Below, piece after piece: positions 47,413-61,177 of a stretch of 64,000 nucleotides of DNA (positions are counted from its first letter, which is position 1; the number at the start of each line of letters is the position of its first letter). Source of the DNA: Neodiprion pinetum (Eukaryota > Arthropoda > Insecta > Hymenoptera > Diprionidae); assembly GCF_021155775.2 (NCBI RefSeq), contig NC_060232.1, positions 39,970,089-40,034,088 on the forward strand, written 5' to 3'. The notes beneath the pieces were generated by a model that did not search any database, was not told where the DNA came from, and saw nothing but the letters and a program-made list of their open reading frames with translations. Made by a program: the position numbers and the translations under genes.

Positions 47413-50400
47413 TTCATCCAAATTGTTATGATATACTGCGCGTTAAACGGGCATTGATATCTGTAAAAATAAGCTGTCACAAAACAACCTCAAAAGGAGA
47501 TACTCGGAAGCAAATAATTTTCATGTGAGACACACTTTGTGTCACGATATCCTGAATTCGACCGATAGCATAAAAGTTAGTTTTATCCGTTGGCGTTTGG
47601 TGTGCAGATTGTTTTGACAAGCCACGATAGTGATTTTTATTTTTACGATAACATGCATTCCGGTTCACAATCATATCTTGAACAAGTATAATCTACGGGG
47701 TACAGTAATTAAGTCAGCAGCATGTGCTCGTTGTCAGCTGTTTCGTGCACACATCGTACACGGGACAAAGCATCCATTTGTTCTAACGCGAACTAAAATA
47801 CATTATCGGAGAGAATATCTTGACTGCTTCCTTTTCGAGAATGAATTTTTATTTCAATTCTAACCCTCGAAAATGGCATTTCCTTTAAACAGATAGCGTA
47901 ATGGCCCCTTTGTACGTACATACAATAACCGTCATTTTGCAGTCCATATAATCCATGCGATCTTGATCGTGTTTCCCTCGTTAGCTCGCGTTATCGTCGT
48001 AGGCATCATGGAACTTGCTTGTCATCATTCCACTGGAATAATTCAGCGATTATTTTTGTCGCGAATCTTTTTGCTTTTGTTCATCTCGATGTATTGGTTT
48101 TAACGAAACAGATATGCCACGGTTGGTACACCTATACCCCCGATGTCAAGCACTTGCGCATCTCTAATTGTAAGTTAAACTCCATACTATTTGCGGACTA
48201 GGATTTGAAGAATGTTACAGGGAATAGTGGTTAGTCTCCGGCTTCCAAGATCACGGCTCAACTAATATTATCTATCGGCATACATTTACCTAACTGCCGT
48301 TTCCTCAGTTGAGAGAGATGCGTAAATATACGTATAATATGACTATTCGGGTGCGTTTATACAGTCAACTCAAGTCGTACAACTCTGTGGTATGTACCAA
48401 TTCTCATTTAGAGTTAGAGCGAGTAGATTTCGAGACTTGCTTCCGCTGCTTGCGAACGGTAGATTTAGCTTTTGAAAAATTTGAATCGTTTTTTTTTTTT
48501 TATCGTAGTGTCATACTTTTTACCGCAAGGATGGTCGATGCGTTAACGAATCTTCAGATAGGTATATGTACAACCCACTTTGGAGTTATAAATTAATTAT
48601 TTATGGAATGTTGATAGACGAAAGTGTTTTGGCATTGACTGCTATGAATTTATCTCTGCGCAGACTATCGCGACAAAAAAATAAAACGATCTTGCCATGT
48701 GGCCACAGATTGCCATTACTGACGTGCTGCTGGAGGTTCTATAAGGTTTCAATTGTACAGAAGGTCAAAGTGCCAATGTACCTGCAGCATTTGGCTCGAA
48801 AATCGTAATTTAAGTTTCCGCGCTGGATAGTGGCAAATATGCCAATATAATATTAGTGTATTCGATGGCATTTTCATCTTACACTGGAAATCTTTCAAAT
48901 TTGGTAAAAAAAAATATTATACTCAATGAAAAATTGTTTTATTTTATTTTTTTACTTTTTTCTTCATACAGCGATTCACATCAATATTATTTCAAATTAT
49001 AATACTATTCTTTAAAGGACGAAGCGCAAAGTCTGACATTCTGATATTTGTTTCACACTCACCATTCCACGTATCTGATTACACAGGTCTGTAACGAAAA
49101 AACTGCGCAGTTTTTTTTTTTAGTCTGTTTTTTTTTTTATAGATTCTGACTGTGAAACCGGTAAAAATACTCAAAATGTTCCATTACGTACAGGTTTTTT
49201 TCTTGAACTCGTGTTTGTAGTTTCATTTAGATTGAACCTCTCGTGTAATTCGAAATCTGGTATCGTATTCTTGATTCTTAAAATCCTATGCAAAAGTGAT
49301 TTCTTACTTCCATTTAATATTTATTAGAGTGAGACTCGAGAATAAATACAACAAACAGGGAAATGGAAAATGGTAATCGGAAGCGTGTTCGGAGCTGTAT
49401 CAAAGAAAAAAAAGAAATGGTTATTCACAGGCGAAGAGAACGAACACGGAATATTAAATATATTTCATAGAGAAATTGTGTAATTTCATAAGAAATATTG
49501 TTTAGTTTACTATAATAAAATGGCGGCTTTTTCATTATTGTTATGCTTTTTTTATACAAACATTTTGTATTTTGCAAAAATACTGTGCGTGTTCGAGGGA
49601 ACTGAAAGTCATTTTTGGATTGAGCACACTCGAAAACAATATTTACAAAAAACATCCCGTGCAGCTGATGAAAAATATTTTTATAGAGACCCATGTTATC
49701 TTCAGATGGCTTTCTCAGCAATAAATCTGAATAAGTTTATACAAGATCCTTGATGGACATGTTTATCTAAAAAGTTACGACTCGATAGACATTTTTGCAG
49801 TTTTACAGAAAAATGTTATTCTGAATTTTTCTACAGAAGACGTCTACGTTTTTCCTCAAATTTTTGCAACAATATCGACAGATCCGAAAATGTTATCGAA
49901 TCGCTCTGAGAATTTATAGATCTTTTCTAAAGGGATGAGCAGTTACAATTTGTCTACAGTTTCGGAATTCACGATAAATTTTAACGGACCACCTTGGCAT
50001 TATTATCGCTATTACGAAGTATAAGTTTTCTAAATAAAAACTTGCTCGATACACCGGCTCAAGTAAAGAATGTTTTCCCTAGCTTCATTTTTTTTTCTCT
50101 ATTGAGGTTTTGAAATACAAACATTGTTTTGCTTGGATTCAAGTTTATCCATCGCTTGTTTAATCTGAAAACAATTTCATATCAAAATTGACTTGGGGTT
50201 GCAGGAACGAAATTCCAACTTGACGGTACCTCGGACCGATAATCCGATTCTCAAATCAATCCAACGATTGAAAATCAAAATAAATTACAGAGCCTTTCGA
50301 CCCATCTGGAGCCATGATACAAATAATCGTCTATGCGATTCGTGCGACCTTCTGCCTTTGAGGCAGAGCGACTCTATCCGAGTTCCCCCCAGTGAACGAT

Positions 50401-53400
50401 CATAAATCGCGCAATTAAAATATAGGGGTGGTGTACGAGGACGTTGAGTCTTGCTATATGCTCGGAGGCCAACCAGAGTTTGCTACGCAGAAAGCGACGT
50501 GCGGCAAAATACAGCTCAATACCTAATTCTAACAATGATTTGGTTTGAATGAAACCGATTTGCGTTTCAATTCGAACTTCAACCAATCTCATATTCACGC
50601 CTGTTCCCACAAATGGTTACAGACGTATTCGTATCCATTGGTACATTTGATATACGCGTCATAGGTGCCATTCGTCTGACTATAGCGACAAAAACACGTG
50701 TAAAAAAATAAGTGGAAAGTACGATGAACATGTGAATTTTTACACTTTTTTTATTTTTCACGTCGTTTTATCGACACCTTTTAACGATTGCTCTGCAGAG
50801 TGGTTTAAAAGGGATGCAGTATGCGTCGTACGGATGTTCATTTGATAGGGTTTTACACAGCCCTTTGATGCCATGGCGGTGTATATTCGATTCGGCAAAA
50901 AAACTTTTCACTTAGCCGATGAAACGGTCTCCGTAGTCAAGTATTGGAGACCATCGCACCAGTTCATTCTCGAATATCACTTGCAAAGTCATATGGTATA
51001 GTTACTTAGAGAAGCATTAATACTTCTTTCAATGTCCATATGACTTGAGACCAACGAATTCAATCAGGATTCCCATCGTCATATTTCTATAGTATATCCG
51101 TGTGTAAGATGTTACGGGATGGCACGAGAATTTAGACCGAAATTCCGTAATCTAATCCTTCAACAGAAAATGGGCCGTGGAAGGTTCTCGAGCCGAAAAT
51201 ACTGCGTCGTGAAGAAAGTTGCACTGAGAAAACTTTGCAGTTCTTCATATTTTCATTCCTCGCACAAAAGTAAAAATTTTGTTTGTGAGTAAAAAATAAG
51301 AATGAGTTTCGTAACTGTAGCAAAAAACAAAAAAACTAGTACTTCCTAGTATTCTTTGTGATTAAAGTCACTGGTACTATATTTTCTTGCAATGATTTGG
51401 TGTTGGGACAGCAATAAATTGACGTTAAGGGCTTGTTTGAGTGGAAAAATGTATAAGTAAACGAAACAAACGGATATCAAGTTTTAAAAACTAGATAATG
51501 TAGTATCGATGAACGCACGACATAGTTGCTCCTACTAAATTTTCCTGCGATTCCAACTTAATTATCCAGTAACCAAAATCGGACATGTAACCTTGGCGAA
51601 AATTTTTACTACACTACGAATTGTTTACAGAAATTGGAACATTACGTATTATGTTGTACAAAACTGTAAACGTGCATAGTTTTTCGTAAAGAATTGTTAA
51701 TTTTCGTTAAAAATATTGTCGCATCTACTAGATTTTAAACTGAAAAGAAAAAGATACAAAAATTTCATGAAAGTCTGCAAGTCTTTATACGAAACTACGC
51801 GTGTCTACAATTTTGTAAAAAAAAAAAATTGTTTTCGCAATGTTCCAATTTCCTTTTAAAAAAATCGTTGAAAATCAATCGTACAAATCATTTTCACCAG
51901 AGGAAATTGGTTTCCAATTGTAAAAGCTGTCGAGTAACGGCGCTTGCGACGCGTTGCAGACGAAAAAGTGGACGTTACAATGGTTGGTTAAACACCACGA
52001 TGCTCTTACCAAGTACGTAATTCGTGTTTATGGATGAGCCCGTTCGTCGGTGGTGGTTTAACATCGTACTATCGTGGGTGTATGCGTACATTGCATCGCG
52101 GGTGTGGTGGGGTTGTTGAGCCTACGAGGGAAAAAGCGACCGGCCGATAGCACGGCAGTTAGTAGCCGTAAAGCGGTCGGCTAAGGTGGTCGATGAGTTG
52201 CGGAAGAGAGACGCGTACTCGATTCGGGCAAACGATATTACACCCACCCTGCAAACGAGCGCCGAAACGTGGCCCTTGTGGACAAATCGTTGGAAACGTC
52301 AAGGAGAAGTCGCTTTATCGCTCCCATAATTCATCCTCCCTCATCGAACCCCCGGCAGGGGTTCAAATTCTGTTCCAAAAAAATATCCATCCCGTAAATC
52401 GTAGGTATTATACCCGCCTCCAGTGAGCCTTTTGTTTGCCTTTACGACCTGGGTACCCGCCTTATCCTATGCCGAGTAAAATTTTAATTCATCCAATATC
52501 CGTTTTATTAACTCGCCACGTTATACCTACACACTCTACCCGTCAACTGTATTATACTTGATCGGGGCATCAAGTTGTTAAAAGCGGGGGATAAACCGAC
52601 GCGTTGGATTTGCCCGGATTCAAAGTCGAGTGATATTTTGTACGAACGAGCTCGAAAACGTTGCGATACATCGATATTATCATTTCGCGTCGTGATATCT
52701 TGAGCCGATATTGTGATTTCGAAATATTTGTTGCTTTTTGTTTCTGCTGTTTTTTGCCAAACGAAAAGGAAACACATCCACAACTTTACTCAAACCTCGA
52801 CCAGCTGTTCTGCTACGATTTCAAAGAGGCAAGTGGATTAATTGGTTAAGATAACATTATCATTGTGAACACTTCTGGCAAGGGATTCTCTAAATATGTT
52901 TCTTATAAATATTTTATTATTATCATTCGGTACGAATCCGCCAACTTTAAACAACAATTATCATCATTGTTGGTAGAGTGTTTCGATTACGGTTATACAG
53001 CTGCAATATATTTATACTACGTAACATCTTCTATCACCTGTATATCTGTAATGTATGTACACGTATAATATGTATGACAATCAAAGGTCTAATTTATGCA
53101 ATAAAACTTGAACTTGACGTTTCGTGCTACAAGATAAATCTCTATAGTATCTTAAAATTTTCTGTCTCTGACATCATGAGGGGATAAAATTCAACCAACT
53201 AACCATAAATCTACAATACTTGAATACGAATTCGTTCAAAATTTATTAATATTCAACGTGGAGTGTCGAAACTCCCGATATCAGGTGGATTGCCGTACCA
53301 GAAGGTGTCATATACGTATTTCGGCTGGGTGTATCGCAGTCAACATAAATATTCGTGTTTATTGATCACATACATGTATATGTAGTAAAAAATTATTGCA

Positions 53401-56400
53401 CATCGTATTTATAATGGTGTATAAGAGGTTGTAAGTTCATATAAGCTTATAAGCTTTGTTGGTCTCCACGCGATGATCGGTAAACAGACCGTTGCACGTG
53501 CTTGTACGTTACTATTTACAGTGCCCGATGCATGGTAAAACGTGTTTTGAAACACCATCCCGGTACATGCATGTACCCTATACCTACGATATAATGTATT
53601 GCTTTTAAAGTCGTTTTCGACTGGCATTACATGCCGTAGCTGAAGAGCCCCATCAACTTCTGGACAATCTTTGATCTTCCAGAAAAGGGAATAAAATAAG
53701 AACAAAAAAAGAAAAGACCACTTGACTTTGGAATAGTCCACTTGAACGTGACCCACATCTTGATTGATATGAACATTGTCAAGATTTCTTATATAATTCG
53801 TTGTGTAATCCAAGATCAATCGCGCCAATCGAAATCATCGTCAACTCTGGTAGAATGATCATTTTTGGAAAAACGTGACGCCTAAATGTACAGGCGTTAA
53901 CGTCCCCTATGTCTTGATCGATGGTATCGTCGAAATTTCCACTCATCGATCAACCGATCATTATTCGTATTGTATCACCGTGATGGATCTTGCCCATAGA
54001 AGTTTGCTGGGGTGAATACTGAATGTTGCGAACGAGTGCGTGGTCACGAATCGATCAAATGTTGAATGAGGGTGACTCGGGTGATAAAAGTTAACCGTTG
54101 AACACGGATGTAGAATCCTGCATATATCAAGGTATATGACCGTGGGACGCGAAATTCCATTACAACCCTCAAATTTACACTGCAAATAAAAAACAAATCA
54201 ATTATTCGGTATGATTTCCAAGTCAATGGATATAATTTGAATACAGCTTGAATAACCTCTCTGTAAGGCATGTTTTAACTGACCAGCAAGTGATATGATA
54301 TAAGTACATAACCGTTTGCCTCAACAGAAGTGACAACGCGTATGTCGTTAATACTCGACGGAATAATTGCTCTCTGTAAGCTGATGCATGAACTTCCTCT
54401 AGAAGCCTAGTGTTATATACCCTGCGTAATCCACACTTTGCCAGTGTATGCTCAAAAATTGGAAATTTCACGTCTACCTCGGTCGGAGAGTATGCAAATT
54501 TTTTCGGGCTAATTAAACAGAAGACACTGAAATTCAACGAGGACTTATCCTGGAGCTACGTCATGGCCTCGAACGTATGATCCGAACGAATCTGTTCGAG
54601 AGGCACGGACGGTACAACATCCACAACAAAATGATTATACGGTTATGTTCCTTTGCGCTCGATTTATTCGTCGGGGATTACCATTTATTGGTATACCAGG
54701 TGTGCAAGTACCGTAGAAATCTCTAGGAGACTTACGGACTTCTATCTGTTTGTTGCCACTAAAAGGGCCGCGTCGAAGAGAAGGCGTATCAGTAACTGAT
54801 ACGAGATTCTCGGTGTCAACTGCGAACGATTCGAGCCACCTTTTCCTCTCTATGTATTTTTAAACTATTTTTGGTACAATCAATTCCGACGTTGCACCAC
54901 TCTCCGGGAAACGGAGAGAAATTTATCCGTACATACATGCGCAGTATATATATATTTCGGTGTGTATATACGTGTACATATATGTATATATTCATCTTGC
55001 ATTAAGTGTTAAGTAGTAACACCTGGTCTTTTAGTATCACATGCTTTCGAGCTAAGTTTAAAGTTCAGACGGTGTTTTTTTGTTTTATTTTTTGAAGAAA
55101 AACGAGTGTTGGGATTTATACAATTAGTGGTTCTCTCCTATTATTTTTTTTTCTTTTTTCTCTTTTATTTCGACGCGATAACAATCACGGAAAAAGCAGA
55201 GAACATTATCAAATACCGCCTGGCGCATGAACTGACATTCTCAGCGGTGAAATATATTATGCATGAGTTTTCTTTCTACGCAGGGTAAGCAGATTGTGAC
55301 ACCTGTGAATTTTGAGGCAAATGCCTACGGCAAACTGATAGATGGTTGTCTGTTGATGAGAAAAAAACCATAAAACAATCGGGATCCTAAACAGGTTGAC
55401 CGAGTTGAATTCGAAGTATAATATGGTCATATATTACCCTCGTAATTTGACAAATATATCCACCTCCCGGCAAACGTAAAAAACGTAAAAGGGTACCGTG
55501 TTTGTTTCTTTGTGGAGTGAAACGCGATATTATAATACATCCGTTTTTGAGCCTGCGCGAAGCGCTATAGAAGATAGGTATCCTTGGAAGGAAGACGGTT
55601 TTGTTTCGCCCTGTGAGCAGCAACCTCTTGGAAAGACTTTGAATAAGATTTTTAAATATCTATTCAGCTGGAGCAAGTCAAAAGTTGCTTCAGCGCGTTC
55701 ATTGAAAAGACTCCCATATAGATATGACGTTTGTCCGACTAGCTACTCTTCGGGGGGCGACGCTGCAGTCCGGGGGACGGGAGAGACCCCCTTTCAAATC
55801 TTGACGCGACCTTTGACCTTAACACCCCCTCGCCTCGGGCCTCGAGGGCGTTCCATTGCGTTCAGGTCTTTCCGCTAGGCTCTCCTCCCATTATGTATTT
55901 TTACACCCTTCACGAGCTGTCGTTAGCATAACGACGACGACGACGAAGTCATCTTGATAATGTTCATCCCAGTACACCAGACCCAACCCGAGTCTGTCCC
56001 CTGTACACAGCCTCACTCTCGTATAATTTGACGGGGTACGTTTGTTTACTTTCGCCTTTCTCTCTAAAACATCACGATATGTCATCCGTGAAGCTGTGGG
56101 TACCTACTATGAGCTTTAGCCGAATGCACTTTGGAAGCTCCATGCATATATTGGATCTTCTCCCGCGTTTAGTCTCATCACTTTTTGCCGTATTATATGT
56201 TGTCCGATCGCTTTTGTGCTCCTTGCCATTCACGATTAGTTGTTACCCGATGACTCTGCGGCGCGTCCGCCGACGTTCTATCTACTCAACCAACGCGCAC
56301 CCTCTTCAAACAAATGTAATATGGGATTGTCGTCGGTTCGAGAGTAGAAGGCAAACATATCATATCGCTTCGAGGTGCACCCGTCCTTCCTTTCTCGCCC

Positions 56401-56651
56401 AGCTATCATCACAACTTACAACCCTCCCATGTACATTCCGCGCGTCTCCTCCTGACATGCACGATGCACTTTGTAAAACCATTGTTTGATTTTGGTCCTT
56501 CGTTTACCGGTCAGCGAGCATTATCACTCAGCCAAACAAGTTGGGGCCAACAATTGAATATACATATACATAGACGTTTATTTCCGATGTCGCGTCTAGT
56601 ATCGTGTACTTCGATTTGCCCTCCTGATTTTGAGTGAATAGATTTGTCGAA
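47413..56651. other. Gene-poor region, probably intron or intergenic
   Basis: Over 9 kb without a supported exon or RNA gene. A GC-richer patch at 52040-52460 includes CGGCAGTTAGTAGCCG, which resembles an initiator context, but no coding exon follows. Another GC-rich patch is at 55740-55880. Short homopolymer tracts are common. Confidence 0.35.
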
Positions 56652-56838
56652 AGTAGTAGTACAAGGGGGGTTTTGGACACAGATTTCTACTGACGACAAT
56701 TACCGACATTCTATCGAGACTCAAACCCTTCTCCGCGATGACGTCACCGCCATTAACCCCTGACAATGAGTCTGAGAAACATGTCGGTAAGTGTCAGCAG
56801 TAGGAATCTGTGTTCTGAACCCCACTTGTATTACTACT
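56652..56838. repeat. Imperfect inverted repeat, ~71-bp arms, CRE in loop
   Basis: Arm 56652-56722 is an inverted copy (about 75-80%) of 56768-56838. Shared blocks are GAGTCT, ATGTCGGTAA, AATCTGTGT and ACTTGTA-TACTACT. The 45-nt spacer holds a perfect palindromic TGACGTCA (56739-56746), the full CREB/ATF site. Confidence 0.65.
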
Positions 56839-57015
56839 GACCAATTATTCTTTCATTCTTCGAGAATCCGATTCGCAGACCATGCAAAATTTAATCGTTT
56901 CACCATTAACAAGCCTACTGGCGATTTATGTGCGCTAAGCTTTTCAAAATCTCGTGGTGGGCGGATATCATTCATGATTCTTGCGGTCTGTTACAGTACC
57001 TAATTAAAAGTATTT

Positions 57016-57031
57016 ATGTGTGTGTGTGTGC
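57016..57031. repeat. (GT)n microsatellite
   Basis: Short GT run of about 7 units, upstream of the orphan exon at 57442. Confidence 0.7.
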
Positions 57032-57441
57032 GTGCGGTGGCACGCAAGTTTTTAGACATACTTACGCACCAAGAACTTGCCAATCTCACAGCTAGCGCTC
57101 GTTTCCACCAACGCAAAGATCTCTTATGGGCACTTGTATAACACGATTTATATGAATCTTAACTGGTGAAATTCAAGAGCATTCCTCAGACGACGATTCA
57201 CACTACATTCAACTTTAAGCATAACGTCAATTCCCGAAAATGTGTTACAAGCGCGGGTAATATACCAAAACCGTGTTCACGTCAGATTACTGAACAGGAA
57301 AATTATTTTAAAGTCGTGAAACAAAGTTTATATGTAAGAAAAAATACATGTTATGTGAGACCATTCACGCCACGAGCTAGCTGCTATGTACTTTTGCACT
57401 TCAACTCTGATACTTACCCTTCTACTTATTCTAATTGACAG

Positions 57442-57625
57442 AAATCTACGGAACTATTGACGATCCAAAGCATCGAGAGGTTGGACGACACAGGTGTCGT
57501 CGGCAACACCGTGGATCCAACGGGGACAAGTTCGGGGTCCAAGGGTGCCCGCGAGAAGATCATGAATGCTTGTCGAAGTCTTTGGCACTGGCGACTACTA
57601 ATCGACATCCTAATCGTCGTAACAG
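57442..57625 (+). CDS. Orphan internal coding exon of a probable membrane protein
   Basis: 184 nt flanked by a good acceptor (pyrimidine-rich tract then TTGACAG) and a consensus donor (ACAG|GTGAGC at 57626). It is open in phase 0 in, phase 1 out, giving 61 residues. The first 40 are polar (IERLDDTGVV, Gly/Ser/Thr-rich SSGSKG). They are followed by MNACRSLWHWRLLIDILIVV, which looks like the beginning of a transmembrane helix cut by the intron. Topology would be cytoplasmic N-terminus then membrane. I do not recognise the family. The next exon is not identified in the remaining 6 kb. The upstream exon might be the ATG at 41850, which fits in phase. Confidence 0.6.
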
Positions 57626-57782
57626 GTGAGCTTCTCTCCACAATTCACTCTCTGTCAGGCAGATACTCACCAACCAAGTAAACGAACGCGTAGTGTACTT
57701 TGGTGGGAAAATCTCTGCACAGCATTCCATCCTCTGTATTCATGGTCCCGCACCTCGACGACGATGTCATGTCGTGGTATAC

Positions 57783-58112
57783 ATTCCAATCCCCGGTACA
57801 TCAGCGAATTTAACGAATAGGGAGGACCATCCAATGGTGCAGGCTCACAGCCTCGAATGCATCGGGTGCAAGTCGAAGCACATAGACGCTGCTGTTTCAG
57901 GTGTTTGTTAATACACTCCCACAGTGTCTCTATTATATTGACGCAAAGTCAGAGTAATTCCAATCTGGTGTAGTATCAGCGAACTTGCCTAATCGGGAGG
58001 GTCATGGAATGATGTTTTATAGCTTCGGCTGCATCGAGTACCAGTCATCGGTACACGTGCAGGACACTACCGTTCCAGGTGTTTGTTCAAACACTGACTT
58101 TCAGGGTCTCTG
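57783..58112. repeat. Diverged tandem duplication, ~174-bp period
   Basis: The block ATTCCAATC...ATCAGCGAA... recurs from 57783 to 57957. Shared landmarks are ATTCCAAT, ATCAGCGAA, GGGAGG, TGCATCG, CAGGTGTTTGTT and GTCTC. Two copies, clearly diverged, in the intron after the orphan exon. Confidence 0.6.
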
Positions 58113-61011
58113 TTTACACACGGCGTTCATCATCATCGACTGTTCTAGGGCATGGTATGGGTCGTACTGCAACAACCGTGTTTTGAACCCTTCTGCACCC
58201 TCTTGTCATCAATTAGCCGGCTCGCCGGTTATTTCCTGATTACGTAACCCGCGCGCTTGGCAACGCGACGTGCGGCAGAGCAAGAGGAGAAGGAAGGCGT
58301 TAGTTTTAAGCGGAGCCAAGTTTGCCCGATGCATCCTATGTAGGCATACATACACGCTGCTTGCACGTTTGTGATAGTTTCGATGTGGACGGTAATACGT
58401 TGCTCGCTATTAGTGCGAAGGGGGAAAGTGGGGAAGAATGTTAGGGGAGCAGCAACCTGATCCGCAGTTATACCGGCAAGTGACACGCGTTAGAAGAGTT
58501 GTAAAATAGGAGACTTGCCTAGAAAACGATGCGGCACGAGATGCAGTTTTAACGAACATTGCACAATTTTTTAAACGAAAACTCTCGGTGCACATAATCA
58601 AGTCAGGTCACTTGCTTTTAGGACTTTCTTGCGATGATACGATTCTGGTGACAAAAACATTTGAGGAGAGAAATTAGTACAACTAACTATAGGTATACGT
58701 GTATAGGAGGGTATTATATCTCGATGTTTTAGATCGACGAGATACGTACAAAAATAAACGCATACCAAGTGAAAAAAAAATTTCTATAACGCATATATGT
58801 CAAAGCTTTGAATATTTGCAAAATGATCTAACGCCAAGCCGTAAACAAGTCTTTGGCGAAGGTCTTGGAAACAAAAACGAAACAACTTGGCGCTCTCAGA
58901 TTAGACTTATATAAAAACATTTTTCATATCAGCAGAGTAATTGAATATTAAGGCGGCCTTAACGTCTCATAAATTAGAAGATTGCGTGCTTCACATACAC
59001 AGTTTGATCATCAATTGGCTTGTGTTGTGGATAATAGTAATAATTAATGGGGGGGAGGGGATACAACAAAAAAACAAATCTTGCTGAAATATATTCTTAT
59101 CGGTGAACTCTGTGTGAAGTAATCACGCGTAATAGTTTTTTTTTTCCTCTCTTTTTTTCTTTTACACATAAGTCGTATAATAGCAATCTTGGCCCAATGC
59201 CACATATGATACAGTTCCCCGGAACCAGATGGCAGAATTGCCAAATATTTTGCGTTTTTTTTTTCTCACTTCCTTCGCACGGTCAAGTTAGTACGTTCAA
59301 ATAATTATCATTTAACGTCATACACTCTGACACGCCGTCGAAGAGTGAAAGAACGAAATATCTAGCGATAAATATACGCGTTAAATTTTCGTCGAATCCA
59401 TTTGGAATAATATGTTATATATGTAACGTACATTACGTGCGGTATGAATATGTATGTGTATGGTATACACACACACACACACACATCCGATTAAACATGG
59501 CTCTGTCGATAATACTGTGATATAACGCGACCATTTAACTTTAAGACTTCACACATACAAGCTGGTTAATTTTAAATCAACCGTAAATACTTGAAGAAAA
59601 AAACAAAAAAAATGTATTCTACATTCTGCAGACAAATCCGAATGTACGTCTATCAATCAATGAATTATCTATTTCGTTCGATGTAAATTACGTTTTAAGA
59701 GCAATCTCTTCTAAAGCCGATTATACACTTGAATAATAACCCAAATGTCGGCAATGCGCAGTGCAGGATTCATCAAGGTGTATGAACCAGACGGTCACTG
59801 CAGTCCGACGAGATGCAGGCCTTCGTTTTAAACTGGTCCGCCCATTATGAACATTTCCATTCGAGACCCGCGACTGACGATCCCAAATTTTTACTCCGCA
59901 GTGTCTCTTGGATATATAATATTTCACCTCGTCGCTTTTGTAGCCTTCCAATTCACATGGTTTTGAGGATCTAGATGATCTGTTTTACTGTTTGTGAGGT
60001 CTTACAGTACACTCAACAGAATTTTATCCCCTTGGCATGTCGAGGCGTACACATAAAATTGATGGAAATTTGAATATTACGTACTTGAGGATGCATAACG
60101 ATAAATAATCAATATTATACGGCAGACTTTGAAATTATGTAATCGTTCTGACTTCGGTGAGTCAATAAAGAAAATTACGATATTAGGATAGAAAAAAAAA
60201 AACAAAAACCACGGGTTGACAAACGAAACTCTTATATGATTGATAAGTTTATACTTTTATAGGTATGGCAATCAGTAAAAACGGATTTATTTAGACGCCA
60301 GTAAAAAATCAATGAAAAAGTTGCGCAAATGTACAGAGAGAGAGAGAGATAGCGAGGCATCAATGCCTAATACCATTTATGGAAACATAACGATGACACT
60401 TGTATAAAATTTTTCAGATACATACGTGATCTACATGTGTCTGTATTGCCAATTATCGATATGATTCATGATAAATCGAACACTTATATTGTTATCTATT
60501 TCGTGGTGGCGTCTGTCAGGTGTGTACATATACACAAATAACGACTTTTCTGGAAGACGTGCTCCATTTCAAGAACCATTCGAACTTGTTATTATACGAA
60601 TTGAATGTACGCTGTTATCTCCATTATTTTTGCCAGACTCTTTTAAAGTACACACAGGTATAATATATTAATATATTATTAATGCCGGCGGTATCAGTGC
60701 GAAAAGAATTTTCGTCTTATAATATACTGTATATAAAATTGCGTCACACGCGACGAGCATGTGGCGGCGACTTTTATCGCAGGTGGAATTCCATTAGCGC
60801 AAACATCTAAAACGCTGCCCGCACACGCGATGAATAAACAATTCAGGCGTCCGACGATAGTAGATCTTAAATGTTCATTATCGGAAGATTTGAAAGGGAC
60901 GCGCGTATCATTTTCATACGCTAAAATTCGTGCTTATACACAGAGTTCAATTACAGATAAAACATTTGCACATACAATCAGAGTACGTTTGTTGCACAGT
61001 TCTATTCATTG
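58113..61011. other. No gene seen; microsatellites
   Basis: Mixed AT-rich sequence after the orphan exon. A (CA)n run lies at about 59465-59485 and an (AG)n run at about 60338-60350. No exon with both splice sites and an open frame could be supported. Confidence 0.4.
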
Positions 61012-61177
61012 GCTAACTTGTTTTCGATTCGAAATAAAATGCGAGTTCGATTCTGTACGAATTATGTGACATAGTCTCACATTTTCTCACGTCGCGTCGG
61101 CTGCATCGCCGGTCATTGTAACATAATTCGTATAGAATCGAACTCGCATTTTGTTTCGAAGCTGAAAACAAGTCAGC
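61012..61177. repeat. Imperfect palindrome with ~59-bp arms
   Basis: 61012-61070 and 61119-61177 are inverted copies with about seven differences. Shared blocks include AGAATCGAACTCGCATTTT, ACATAATTCGTA and AAACAAGT. The 48-nt spacer is CG-containing. A transcript would form a long imperfect hairpin. Confidence 0.75.

Noticed and set aside
56028..56489. 153-codon plus-strand open frame
   Set aside because: Lies in a CG-richer patch where stops are rarer, with no motif, no upstream regulatory context and unlike any family I know.
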